This document shows, in pieces, positions 25,001 to 34,208 of a stretch of 50,763 nucleotides of DNA. The stretch spans positions 1 to 50,763 of the forward strand of contig CAJTZD010000027.1 in NCBI GenBank assembly GCA_910584235.1, given 5' to 3'. Every line of letters begins with the position of its first letter. Position 1 is the first letter of the stretch. A program made the position numbers and the translations under genes. This DNA comes from an uncultured Acetatifactor sp. (GTDB taxonomy: Bacteria; Bacillota; Clostridia; Lachnospirales; Lachnospiraceae). Below the pieces are notes generated by a model. It saw only the letters and a list, made by a program, of their open reading frames with translations. It had not been told where the DNA came from and did no database searches.

Positions 25001-27113
25001 GCCTGTAAGGGGTGATGCAAAATTCCCCGTCCTTCCCGATGGTAATCAGGGTGGCGCCCCTCTGCTCCGTGTCTTTGTCGATTCCCGGCATGGCAAGGTA
25101 GTCTATGCTGTAGCCATAGGTCAGCCGGATGCCCTTGTATTCCAGAGACTGGTTATTGTAATGGTCGTGCCCGCAGAAGATGGCTTTCGTGCTGCCAAGC
25201 TCCACAGCCCTGTCAAAAAGCTTGCTTTCATACTCCGAACAGCAGATCTTATCAATCATGGTCTCCCCCAGGATCCCATAGTGATAAACCACTTCATCGC
25301 TGCCGCTTTCGTAAAGGTCGTTCGCCTCCTTATACTCCCGCAGCGGGATATGGATGAAAATCATGGAGGGAACCGTCCTGCCCTCCTGTTCGGAAAGGCG
25401 CTTCACCATCCTCCCGTACCACTCCACCTGGTCGTCGTGGATGTAATCATACTCGTTGATCCCCCCTGTCGCCACATAATCGTTGGAATCGATCAGAAAG
25501 AGGGCCTGCATCAGGTTGCCGTCAGCGGACCTGATTTCAATCATCTGGTTGCTCCTGCCATAGATATCCGGCTGCACGTAAGGGTACAGCAGATTCCTTG
25601 AGTTTTTGTAAGACAATGTCTTGAACAGCTCGTCCACCTCCCCCCTGTTCAGGGTGGCCATGGCCTCCGTATCGTGATTGCCGTAGGTAAAAGCCCAGGG
25701 AACCCCCGTATTCCGCATAAAGCTGGCAAACTGCATGATGGGGGCGTTGTTGCTCAAGGAGAACGACATGATGCCCATGGGAAAGACAAGGTCTCCCGTG
25801 ACGATTACCAAATCCGGCTCCGTCTCACTGATCAGCCTGTAACAGGCTTTCAGCGCCTTCGTGTCCTTGGACACAGACAGGATGCTGCCTCCCAGATGGA
25901 TATCCGTCAGCTGCAGTATCTTGAACTCCTCCTCTCTGGTGGTGACGGTATAGATCCCCGTGTCCTCATCATAGGAGATATCGCTCTGCCCATGGGGAAC
26001 TTCGCCCACCGTACTGATATAGGGCTGCACCAGATACAGATCCTGCTTCATCAGATTATAGGTGAAAAAAAGCGCTGCCGCCAGTGTATACACGATTATT
26101 TTCCGCGCATTGACGTTTATGTTCCGGCCCACAAACAGCCGCCTGCGGGTAAAATCATAGAAAACCCCCAGAACCAGATATACGGCGACCCCTGCGCAGA
26201 CCCAGCGCAGGATCCCTTCCGTCTGGTTTCTCACTGCGTACAGGACGCACAGGCAGACTCCGTAATAGCCTGCCGACAGGCCGCAGAGCCTGCGAAGCTC
26301 CTGCCTGTACTCCCGCCCGCGCCTGGCGCAGAAAAACCCTGCCCACATCCGCTGTAAAAGCAGATTTTTCAGCAGCAGATAAACCGCCGTCTCAATAAAC
26401 AGCAGGTAAAAGGTGATTTCGTGCAACACACCCCGCAGCGTATATTTTGAGGTAGTAATAGCCAGCAAAATGGCAAACAGCAGGATGAATCCAAGGGAAA
26501 AGGCCAGAAATACAGTGTTTATCAGTTTTTTGGAATAAAAGTCGTACCACCTCTGCGCATGTCCCCGACAGGAGCCCTCATAAAAGGCGTCGAAGAAGCC
26601 CGTCTCTGCCGTCAGCCGCTTCCTTTTCCTTACGGTAAAGACAAGAGGAATCGTAAAAATCAGCAGGTCAATGGCCGTGGCCGCCAGGCTCTCCAGGGAA
26701 AAGAACCGTCCCATGACAAAAAAGCTGAGAACCGAACCGATGATTCCTGTCAGTTCAAACGCCAGGGCGTAAGTATTTTTACGGAACCTCTTCCAGTTTT
26801 TCAAAAAAGTATCCTGCCCCACCACCCGGTTCCGGCTGTCGCATGTTTCACCGCCGTCCCTTTCCCCGTCAGGTCCGCCTGCGGGAACATCCCCTGTCTT
26901 CTCTATCTCCAGATAGCGGCAGATTTCCTCCACATTCCCTGAATGAACCAGGATCTCTCCCGCCGCTTCCGCCTCCGTGGCGCCTTCCGATCTGGATGTC
27001 TGGTATTTCCGAAACGCCGATTCCAGGACTTCCTCCTTAAACTCATCGTTTCGGCGGGAAAAGGGAACCTCCCTGAAAAGCATGTCCACCGCCCTCTGCA
27101 ATGTCTCTTTCAT
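24981..27113 (-). CDS. HAAS/DUF1700-like domain fused to membrane region and calcineurin-like phosphoesterase
   Basis: 710-residue protein. The N terminus (about 1-70) is a helical domain like those in HAAS/DUF1700 proteins (RRNDEFKEEVLESAFRKYQTSRSEGATEAEAAGEIL). A central membrane region with about 8 helices (about 115-385) follows. The C-terminal catalytic domain is a metallophosphoesterase with all metal motifs: LQLTDIHLGG, VTGDLVFP, GNHDTE, FIHIPLREY and FCGHDHYNN. Its active side should face outside the cell if the helix count is even. The substrate is unknown. The ATG at 27113 has GGGG six nt upstream; 27119 and 27155 are less well supported starts. Confidence 0.85.
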   Translation of the reverse strand: MKETLQRAVDMLFREVPFSRRNDEFKEEVLESAFRKYQTSRSEGATEAEAAGEILVHSGNVEEICRYLEIEKTGDVPAGGPDGERDGGETCDSRNRVVGQDTFLKNWKRFRKNTYALAFELTGIIGSVLSFFVMGRFFSLESLAATAIDLLIFTIPLVFTVRKRKRLTAETGFFDAFYEGSCRGHAQRWYDFYSKKLINTVFLAFSLGFILLFAILLAITTSKYTLRGVLHEITFYLLFIETAVYLLLKNLLLQRMWAGFFCARRGREYRQELRRLCGLSAGYYGVCLCVLYAVRNQTEGILRWVCAGVAVYLVLGVFYDFTRRRLFVGRNINVNARKIIVYTLAAALFFTYNLMKQDLYLVQPYISTVGEVPHGQSDISYDEDTGIYTVTTREEEFKILQLTDIHLGGSILSVSKDTKALKACYRLISETEPDLVIVTGDLVFPMGIMSFSLSNNAPIMQFASFMRNTGVPWAFTYGNHDTEAMATLNRGEVDELFKTLSYKNSRNLLYPYVQPDIYGRSNQMIEIRSADGNLMQALFLIDSNDYVATGGINEYDYIHDDQVEWYGRMVKRLSEQEGRTVPSMIFIHIPLREYKEANDLYESGSDEVVYHYGILGETMIDKICCSEYESKLFDRAVELGSTKAIFCGHDHYNNQSLEYKGIRLTYGYSIDYLAMPGIDKDTEQRGATLITIGKDGEFCITPYRLMDLED

Positions 27114-27247
27114 ATCCATCCCCTGCCTTTCTGCTGTCTGCTGCTTCCTTCCCATGGTTGCAAGAAATCATTGGTAAGCAACTAAACAAATTGTATCAGA
27201 TATTTTCTTTTTTATCCAGTTTTTTCGTAAATTAAATAAAGGATGCC

Positions 27248-27500
27248 CTATATTCCGACATTTTCCCGAAGAAGCGCATATTTTTCCCTGCTGACAGGGA
27301 TTTTCTCCCCGGTGTCCAAAACGGCACAGAGCGTCCTTCCGAATTCCGCCTGTCTCACCTGCCGGATTCTTCCCAGGGGAACCAGATAAGACTGGTGGCA
27401 GCGGAATAGCCCAAAATCGCTGAAAATCCGTTCCAGTTCGTCCAGGCCGATTCTGGCCACATGGCGCTCCTCACCGCCTTTCACAAACTTCCCGTCACAA
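27248..27500 (-). pseudogene. LytTR response-regulator C-terminal remnant
   Basis: The minus strand encodes ERHVARIGLDELERIFSDFGLFRCHQSYLVPLGRIRQVR and a following strand-rich end, which is the DNA-binding LytTR domain. No receiver domain precedes it; the frame instead runs into histidine-kinase sequence in another frame, so the gene is truncated. Confidence 0.7.
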
Positions 27501-27710
27501 CCCGCTTTCCTGCTTTTTTGCAAGGTTAATGGGTATCTTTGCGACGAAATGCACCGCGCTGCCCTCCAGGCAGGTATAGACAGTCCCATGGTACCGGCCA
27601 GCCGGCTGCCTGATGCTGCCAAGCCCCACGCCGTCATGTCCCTGCTTTGTGCTGTAGCCGGGACGGTATATCTTATCTATCTGCGCCAGGTCCCAATGCA
27701 AAAATGGCAT
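27495..27710 (-). pseudogene. GHKL histidine-kinase C-terminal remnant
   Basis: Reads KIYRPGYSTKQGHDGVGLGSIRQ...GTVYTCLEGSAVHFVAKIPINL and a stop. This is the G-box end of an AgrC-like GHKL sensor kinase (normally GYSTK.GH.GIGL). Sensor and membrane parts are missing. Confidence 0.7.
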
Positions 27711-28066
27711 TTCCGTATCCGTCCCGCTTCTGGGGCTGTATGACCACTGTCGAACATCTTCTGCATGAGTTCCAAGGATGTATATGCCCCGGAAGCTTCG
27801 TTCGTTGTGCTATCCATGACATAATCGCCAATCCATGTTGAAAACCACAGACAATGGGCATTGTCCCGAACCATCAATTCCGGATTAGAAGCGGAATGCC
27901 TTACCGAAATGGTATACTGCTGCGATGCTGGCAGAACAACTGTCAATAAAAAATCTTCATTGGATTGTACACTGACATATCCCGTAAATCCGTATCTGCC
28001 ACAGAAGTATCTGGAAAGCCCGGAAATACAACGAAAAACGAAACTATAAGGTGATATGCGAACCAT
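27677..28066 (-). pseudogene. Unrecognised ORF fragment in decay zone
   Basis: A 129-codon open frame on the minus strand has no ribosome site I can support and no recognised motif. It overlaps the kinase remnant and the PTP remnant, so it is more likely debris than a gene. Confidence 0.3.
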
Positions 28067-28196
28067 GATAAAAATACTATTTGTCTGTCACGGCAGTATC
28101 TTGAAATGTTCTGGAAAAGCCTGTAAAATCAATGACTCTACGATATGGCAAGGCGTTTACTGTACCACTACTACACCATTTTTGAAAGAGCCTTGA
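28065..28196 (+). pseudogene. Truncated LMW protein tyrosine phosphatase start
   Basis: The ATG at 28065 opens with MIKILFVCHGSI, matching the first 12 residues of the intact LMW-PTP at 35938 (MIKILFICHGNI). It then loses similarity before the catalytic CX5R is complete and stops at 28196 (43 codons). The first 36 nt match the intact gene at 30 positions; most differences are silent or conservative, so it is a diverged relative rather than a recent copy. It marks the left edge of the island. Confidence 0.6.
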
Positions 28197-28254
28197 AATG
28201 ACAATCAGAAATTGAAATAGATTTTGTGAGGATATAGTATTTTGTAGAAGATTT

Positions 28255-28263
28255 TGTTATGAT
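28255..28263 (+). promoter_or_regulatory. Extended -10 promoter of AlbA/HTH gene
   Basis: TG-T-TATGAT is an extended -10 element 49 nt upstream of the ATG. No good -35 box is present at 16-18 bp. Confidence 0.4.
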
Positions 28264-28267
28264 ATGA

Positions 28268-28292
28268 ATTGGGTAGATGTTGTCTACCCAAT
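28268..28292 (+). promoter_or_regulatory. Perfect inverted repeat before AlbA/HTH gene
   Basis: ATTGGGTAGA (28268-28277) and TCTACCCAAT (28283-28292) are a perfect 10-bp inverted repeat with a 5-nt spacer, between the -10 box and the start codon. It could be an operator, perhaps for the downstream protein's own HTH domain, or an RNA hairpin. Confidence 0.6.
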
Positions 28293-28311
28293 TTGACTTG
28301 GAGGTGCTTTC

Positions 28312-29667
28312 ATGGCAGAGAGTCAGAATATTGAATGGAAAGAATCATGGCGGGATGAATATCTCAAATGGATATGTGGATTTGCCAATGCGCAGGGCGG
28401 AAAGATTTATATCGGTACAAATGATGATGGTACTGTCATTGGCATTCAAGACAGTAAGAAACTTATGGAAGATATTCCCAACAAAGTAAGGGATATTTTG
28501 GGAATCATCGTAGATGTGAACTTGTTAGCTGAAGATGAAAAAGAATACATTGAAATTTGTGTCAGCCCCAATACCTATCCTGTGAATTACAGGGGAGAAT
28601 ATCATTATCGGAGCGGAAGCACAAAACAGTTGCTTAAAGGACAGGCATTGAATCAGTTCCTCTTAAAAAAGACTGGCATTACCTGGGATAGTGTTCCCAT
28701 ACAGGATGTTGCAGTAAGGGATTTACGGAATGATAGTTTTGATATTTTTCGTGAACAGGCCGTTCTTAGCAAAAGGATGGACAAAAAAGATGTCGATTCT
28801 TCCAATGAGCAATTGCTGGATAGCTTAAATCTGCTTGACCATGGCATGCTCAAGCGGGCAGCGATTTTACTATTTCATCATAATCCGGAGAAATGGATAC
28901 CAGGTTCTTATGTAAAAATTGGCTATTTTGAAACAGATTCAGAATTGCGGTATCAGGACGAAATACATGGATCACTGATTTCACAGGCTGACAGAATTGT
29001 GGATTTGATTTTTACCAAATACTTGAAAGCAGAAATTTCTTATCAGGGAGTTACAAGGGTGGAAACTTATCCATTTCCTAAGGAGGCGATTAGAGAAGCC
29101 GTTTTTAATGCCATTGCCCACAAATTCTATGGAACATTGATACCGATTCAAATCAGGGTTTATGCGGATAAAATCATGATTGCAAACGATTGCGTGTTTC
29201 CTGATGACTGGACGGTTGATGATTTGATGGGAAGTCATCGTTCCAGACCATATAATCCGCTCATTGCGAATACTTTCTTTCGTGCAGGCTTTATCGAAGC
29301 ATGGGGTCGGGGAATTGAGAAAATTAAGGACAGCTGTGCACAGGCCGGGAATCCCATGCCGGAGTATGCGGTTAAAAAAGAGGACATTATGGTGACGTTT
29401 AAAAGTCTGGTGACTGACACTACCCAAAATACTACCCAAGCTGTTACCCAAGGTACTACCCAAGTTGGTTTTCAGTATATTGAGAATTCGATTCCTATGC
29501 GGATTATAAAAGTCATTAAGGATAATCCGGCATTGTCCCAAAGCCAGATTGCAGAAATGCTTGGGGAAAAGCATGATACGATTAAATATCATATGCGGAA
29601 AATGCGAATATCTGGAATCATCGCAAGGGAAGGTACCAGTCAGAAGGGAAAGTGGATTATCATGTAG
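28312..29667 (+). CDS. AlbA_2/Schlafen-like ATP-binding protein with C-terminal HTH
   Basis: 451-residue protein. Residues 1-120 form an AlbA_2 (Schlafen-like) domain: IEWKESWRDEYLKWICGFANAQGGKIYIGTNDDG. A GHKL-type ATP-binding domain follows (about 240-345) with PFPKEAIREAVFNAIAHKFY and FFRAGFIEAWGRGIEKI. A linker contains TTQ repeats (TTQNTTQAVTQGTTQ). The C terminus (about 395-451) is a winged HTH (SQSQIAEMLGEKHDTIKYHMRKM). Such proteins act as transcription regulators and are frequent in mobile or defence loci. The ribosome site is TTGGAGGTG. GC is lower than the host genes but higher than in the operon that follows, so it may have a separate history. Confidence 0.85.
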   Translation: MAESQNIEWKESWRDEYLKWICGFANAQGGKIYIGTNDDGTVIGIQDSKKLMEDIPNKVRDILGIIVDVNLLAEDEKEYIEICVSPNTYPVNYRGEYHYRSGSTKQLLKGQALNQFLLKKTGITWDSVPIQDVAVRDLRNDSFDIFREQAVLSKRMDKKDVDSSNEQLLDSLNLLDHGMLKRAAILLFHHNPEKWIPGSYVKIGYFETDSELRYQDEIHGSLISQADRIVDLIFTKYLKAEISYQGVTRVETYPFPKEAIREAVFNAIAHKFYGTLIPIQIRVYADKIMIANDCVFPDDWTVDDLMGSHRSRPYNPLIANTFFRAGFIEAWGRGIEKIKDSCAQAGNPMPEYAVKKEDIMVTFKSLVTDTTQNTTQAVTQGTTQVGFQYIENSIPMRIIKVIKDNPALSQSQIAEMLGEKHDTIKYHMRKMRISGIIAREGTSQKGKWIIM

Positions 29668-29815
29668 AAGCACTATTTTATGAACAAGTATAACCAAGAC
29701 TACTGAAATGAAATTATATATTTCTATGTTTACAGATGAAATTGGCAGAAAATGGTTGAAAGTGCATGAACAAAGATTGTTGTAAATCAATATTAAAGCA
29801 AAAGGGAGAATGGCT

Positions 29816-30994
29816 ATGGGAAATTGTACTATACACTTTCTGCCAGCTATGGCAGGCGACTGTTTCGTTCTTGAATTTGTAAATAAAGAATGTATTATTA
29901 TAGATTGTGGTTTTAAATCAACTTATACAGAATATTTGCGTCCACTGCTTATTGAGTTAAGAGATAAAGGATGTTGGGTAACATTGTTGTTAATTACGCA
30001 TATTGATCAAGACCATATAGAAGGTGCAATTTCGCTTCTTGAAGAAAATGGTCAAGCTAATAATCCCAATGTCATTCCTATATATAATGTTTGGTTTAAT
30101 GGCTTTTTCAATACTCTTTTAAAGCGATCAGAGTTTACTCAAAGAATAGGGGATCTTTCTGAAAAACAGAAACAGATAAAAGAAAATATTTTATATGATC
30201 TTTTGCTACAGGTTAAGGGTGAAAGCCAGGAAATATCAGCAAAGCATAGTATAAGTTTTGAAGAATTATGTTTAAAAAATGGATATTGTTTGAATGCTCA
30301 ATTTTTAGATGGAATAGTAAGAAGGATAGATAGGAATCGCTCTTCGATTTTATCAAGAAGTATTCAAATAGGTGCTTGTAAATTAGTTGTACTTTCACCT
30401 ACTGAAAAGGAATTGGATAAATTGGCAGATACGTTAAATTTGGAAATGATTCGTAATTTTGGTGTGGATTATGCCATTTCAGAAGATTCTCATTTTATGA
30501 AATTATTTGAGCTACTTATGGAGTTGGAGACTGAACGAAGCAAAAGAGAAGAGTTTATATCTGCAACTAATGAGAATCTGGAGAATTGGCTGGGGACTTC
30601 AAGTATGGCTCCTATGAATGTGATTAATAGGACGTCTATCGTTGTAGAAATTCAATATAAGGATTTGAAAATGTTGTTTACCGGTGATTCGGATAGTGCA
30701 CTATGGTATGAATATCTGGAAGAAAAATATCAGGTCATTAAATTATCTCATCATGGAACAGCTTATCCTAATAGAGAATTACTGAATCATTCTCGGGCAA
30801 ATGTATTATTGATTTCTACAAATGGGGGTCGTGGAAAGAGATATCCGGAAAAAGAAACATTAGCGCAGGCAATTTTAGCAGGAAATAAGGTGTTATATTG
30901 TAACTATGATATTCCACAACAGGATATACTGGAAAAATTACAGAAAAAATATGGATATAAAATCGTTTATGCTCAAAGAAAGATAGAAGTGTAG
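29816..30994 (+). CDS. ComEC/Rec2-like metallo-beta-lactamase-fold hydrolase
   Basis: 392-residue cytosolic MBL-fold protein, first gene of the AT-rich operon. Metal motifs are LLITHIDQDHIEGA (HxDxDH form), LFTGDSD (Asp ligand) and KLSHHGTAYPN (HHG). The middle third (about 85-200) is an insert without recognised motif. The likely reaction is hydrolysis of a phosphodiester or nucleotide signal, as in ComEC-type MBLs. MBL genes of this kind accompany proteases and STAND ATPases in AVAST-like systems. The ATG at 29816 is chosen over 29810 because AAGGGAG is then 7 nt away. Confidence 0.85.
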   Translation: MGNCTIHFLPAMAGDCFVLEFVNKECIIIDCGFKSTYTEYLRPLLIELRDKGCWVTLLLITHIDQDHIEGAISLLEENGQANNPNVIPIYNVWFNGFFNTLLKRSEFTQRIGDLSEKQKQIKENILYDLLLQVKGESQEISAKHSISFEELCLKNGYCLNAQFLDGIVRRIDRNRSSILSRSIQIGACKLVVLSPTEKELDKLADTLNLEMIRNFGVDYAISEDSHFMKLFELLMELETERSKREEFISATNENLENWLGTSSMAPMNVINRTSIVVEIQYKDLKMLFTGDSDSALWYEYLEEKYQVIKLSHHGTAYPNRELLNHSRANVLLISTNGGRGKRYPEKETLAQAILAGNKVLYCNYDIPQQDILEKLQKKYGYKIVYAQRKIEV

Positions 30995-31004
30995 GGGTAT
31001 AGAA

Positions 31005-33794
31005 ATGAAAAACTATATTGTAAGGATCAGAAGTTATTATAATGATGAAGTAATACAGTATGGAACTGGAATTATTATCGCGGACACATGGATTTTGACA
31101 GCAGAGCATGTGGTGTGTGGGAATAGACACACCGTTGAAATATCAGGATGTGAAACATCTATTAAGAAATACAATTCTATGAATGGGGTTGTTGTGTTGA
31201 TGACAGAGGAAAATCTTCCATGGGTGACACAAGTTTTTTCTAGTGATGAAATATTAGATGAATCTTCTAAATGGTCAGTTGAAGGATATATCGGTACACA
31301 GCAGAAACCACACGAGATTACAGGGACAGGATTTCATATTGTAGAAACTTCAAATGTATGGGATTGTTCATTGATCAATATTGTAACAGGGAGTGCGGAA
31401 AATTATGTGGGACTATCTGGTTCACCAGTATTTTGTGATGGGAGGATTGTGGGAATCTTACAAATGCAATCGTCCAATCGTATGGGTTTGCTTGGAATTC
31501 GAATGACTACAGTGAAGATGTTCGAACCTTTGCTATCCGAAGATGTTAAATGCGGAAATGAGTATTTGACTCAAATGTATAAAAAATCAAAGAAGTATAC
31601 TGAGATGCAACTTAGCAAGAATTTGCAAAGTAAGAAGTATATTCCCAGTATTTTTGTGGAGGAAGGAAATTATAAAGAGAAGACTCGGTATTTTGCAGAA
31701 CCTTTTCTGTTTGTGACCAAGACATTAAAAGAAATAATGCAATTAGATTTTCGAGAAATTAATGCAGTAATAAAAGAAGAAGCAAACGAAATTGACTTCA
31801 ACAGCTTAAATGTATCGGTAACAGTTGATAATATAGATGAGGTCACTCTTGATTTAACGGAAAAGATACATATGGCCATTGATAATATTTGTTTGTTAGA
31901 GGAGCGTATACATGAGCGAGAAGTAGTATGGGCGGAATTTTATAACATTAAGCAAAATTTATTAAATAGCTCGATTAGGTTTGCCATGGGAGAATGGGCA
32001 GAAAATCTGGAGTATGCTTCAAAAAAATATCTATTGATTACGAAAGCTGCAGGGCAGGGAAAAACGAACTTTCTATGTGATTTTACCAATAATTTTTTGA
32101 TTAGAAAGGGATATCTGGTTTTATATTATAATGCTTATCAGTTCAACCAAAGCCCCATGTTATATATTCATAAACAACTGACAATGAATGAAAAATATTC
32201 AATGGAGTATGTACATAAGATATTGCTGCGGGAATGGAAGCGGACAAAGCGTTCAGTAATGATAATCATTGATGGGTTGAATGAAAATACGTTTATAGAA
32301 AATTTTGGTCAGTGTATGCGAGATTTCTTGGAAGAATGTCAGCAATATCCTTATATTAAAGTGATAATGTCAACAAGAAATGAATTGTTTCAGGAAAGAT
32401 TCGGAGTTATTGAAGAAGGTAGTTATCAGGAAAGTTACAAAAAAATGGATATGTGGCGTACTGGTGATGACTTCAAAAATAGAATCTTCAGGGGATATAT
32501 GCAGTATTTTGATATATCTATTAGACCAAATGCTCTGTCGCAGAGGGCTTATGATTTGCTTACTGATGATGTGTTGTTGCTTAGATTTTTTTGTGAGGTA
32601 AATGAGCATCAACAGCAAATATATTTATATGATGTGTATAAATATGAGGTGTTCCAGCAATATATTAAAAAAAAGGCCAAGGAGTATCATGGAAATGAAG
32701 TTGTATTAAATCAAAATAATATATTATTTATGTTGTTGGATAAAATAGTCAGGTACATGATTGAAAAGAAAGAATTCTTTCATGTACCGGTCAGTGTTTT
32801 TACGCAAGAGGAAGAAAGAATTTTAATTAAGATGCTGGAGAATGAGGTGATTTTTAAAGATGAGCAGGTAATCAAGTCTGGCATTCTTGAAAAAAAGAGT
32901 ATGACCATTAGTTTTACATTTGATGAGTTTCGTGATTTTTGTATTACTAATTATTTATTGGAGCATTTTAGTAAAGAAGATGTTTTTATGCAGTTTTGGA
33001 AAGGAATGAGAGAGAACAACCTGACGATTCGAGAGGGCGTTCAGAAGTATGTATTTTATCTGTCCCGGACGAAATATCAGAAAGATTTAGGGCCTATCGT
33101 TGAAAAAGTACCTGAATATGATGAATTGTATTGGTTATATATTTGGGGAGTACAAGACGATTATTTGTCTTATGAAGATGTTGCAAAATGGAAGGAGCAG
33201 GTTTTGCAGCATGGAAGCTACGGACGTCGGGTAGTTAATTATTTGCTTATGCGTTATGACTGCGACTGCTTTCATAACCTGAATATCAAAATTCTATTCG
33301 AACTTATGGATGAAATAATTGTTGACATGGGAGAATATCATCATTTTATGCGGGAAATGTTTGGGGCCCATATAAAAGATGACTATAAGTTACTATATCA
33401 GGACTCCCCCAAAGCGGTATATCCATATAATTATTTAGTACGAGACTTGTTGGATTGTATGGGGGAGAAAGAGTGGAATTTAGTTCACAGAGAGTTGTTT
33501 AGGTTGACAATATATCTTTTTGAGTTGCGTCATTCAGATACGTTGCAATTATGGGAGAATTTATATCAGAATACGCCTGATATAGCAGTAGTATTGCTAC
33601 AGGAAATGAATACACATGATAGTAGTTTGATTCAGGGAAATGTTATAGATATTTTGGAAGATCTATTGGGGTTAGAATTAGGTAATCAGGATGAAAGACT
33701 ACATAATCTTTGTGAAAACAATCGCTATAAAAATCGTACTTTGCAGAATCTGTCAACAGTTTTTGAGTTTGTATTGGGAGATAAAATAGAATAG
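31005..33794 (+). CDS. Trypsin-like protease fused to a STAND/NACHT-type NTPase
   Basis: 929-residue protein. Residues 1-175 form a trypsin-like domain: GTGIIIADTWILTAEHVV (His35) and NYVGLSGSPVFCDGRIVGIL (probable Ser138). The acid residue is not certain (Asp120 is a candidate). Residues about 320-560 form a P-loop NTPase with Walker A KAAGQGKTN (Lys353), Walker B MIIIDGLNEN (Asp423) and a STRNE sensor-like motif (456-460), as in NACHT/STAND ATPases. The last 350 or so residues are helical with no repeat I recognise; they could be the sensor. Predicted mechanism: ligand binding causes oligomerisation and protease activation. It starts 10 nt after the MBL gene. AT-rich throughout. Confidence 0.85.
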   Translation: MKNYIVRIRSYYNDEVIQYGTGIIIADTWILTAEHVVCGNRHTVEISGCETSIKKYNSMNGVVVLMTEENLPWVTQVFSSDEILDESSKWSVEGYIGTQQKPHEITGTGFHIVETSNVWDCSLINIVTGSAENYVGLSGSPVFCDGRIVGILQMQSSNRMGLLGIRMTTVKMFEPLLSEDVKCGNEYLTQMYKKSKKYTEMQLSKNLQSKKYIPSIFVEEGNYKEKTRYFAEPFLFVTKTLKEIMQLDFREINAVIKEEANEIDFNSLNVSVTVDNIDEVTLDLTEKIHMAIDNICLLEERIHEREVVWAEFYNIKQNLLNSSIRFAMGEWAENLEYASKKYLLITKAAGQGKTNFLCDFTNNFLIRKGYLVLYYNAYQFNQSPMLYIHKQLTMNEKYSMEYVHKILLREWKRTKRSVMIIIDGLNENTFIENFGQCMRDFLEECQQYPYIKVIMSTRNELFQERFGVIEEGSYQESYKKMDMWRTGDDFKNRIFRGYMQYFDISIRPNALSQRAYDLLTDDVLLLRFFCEVNEHQQQIYLYDVYKYEVFQQYIKKKAKEYHGNEVVLNQNNILFMLLDKIVRYMIEKKEFFHVPVSVFTQEEERILIKMLENEVIFKDEQVIKSGILEKKSMTISFTFDEFRDFCITNYLLEHFSKEDVFMQFWKGMRENNLTIREGVQKYVFYLSRTKYQKDLGPIVEKVPEYDELYWLYIWGVQDDYLSYEDVAKWKEQVLQHGSYGRRVVNYLLMRYDCDCFHNLNIKILFELMDEIIVDMGEYHHFMREMFGAHIKDDYKLLYQDSPKAVYPYNYLVRDLLDCMGEKEWNLVHRELFRLTIYLFELRHSDTLQLWENLYQNTPDIAVVLLQEMNTHDSSLIQGNVIDILEDLLGLELGNQDERLHNLCENNRYKNRTLQNLSTVFEFVLGDKIE

Positions 33795-33803
33795 GAGAAG
33801 GGT

Positions 33804-34208
33804 ATGAAGATTATTTCATTTGGAGAAGAAGCGTATTATTGTGTGGTTCGAAAGATGTTTTCATTGGAGGGCTTTGAAAGAGAACTCTGTCAACATTTGA
33901 GTATGAGGGAAAATTCTTTTGCATATTGTTATTCTCTTAAAATTTTCCGGGATTTTTTTCGATATTCCAAGGATTTGAAACAGGAATATCAGGATTATTA
34001 TGCGCAAGAATATGGTGATTTTGAAACATATTTGTACCAAAAAGAACTTCTCGACAGAGATGAGATTGCTTTATTTGAGTTAAATCAAAATCAGACTCTT
34101 CTTAAATTGCGACCGTCATTCAGCAGTTACAATGTTGAAAATATAGTAAGGTATGATGAGGAAGGAATAAAAATATTGAATCAAGTATTGGAGGATATTA
34201 ATTTATGA
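33804..34208 (+). CDS. Small unknown protein in the island operon
   Basis: 134 residues, no motif I recognise. It is rich in aromatic residues (many Phe and Tyr) and mostly helical, with a Tyr-rich stretch SKDLKQEYQDYYAQEYGDF near the middle. It begins 9 nt after the protease-NTPase stop with a GAGAAGGG site and overlaps the next gene by 4 nt (ATGA), so it is clearly part of the operon. Confidence 0.65.
   Translation: MKIISFGEEAYYCVVRKMFSLEGFERELCQHLSMRENSFAYCYSLKIFRDFFRYSKDLKQEYQDYYAQEYGDFETYLYQKELLDRDEIALFELNQNQTLLKLRPSFSSYNVENIVRYDEEGIKILNQVLEDINL

Noticed and set aside
24406..25020. 204-codon minus-strand ORF as a real gene
   Set aside because: Recognisable ABC-transporter pieces occur in other frames within it, so the open frame is accidental.
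28981..29790. 269-codon minus-strand ORF
   Set aside because: It is antisense to the AlbA/HTH gene, which has clear domains and a ribosome site.
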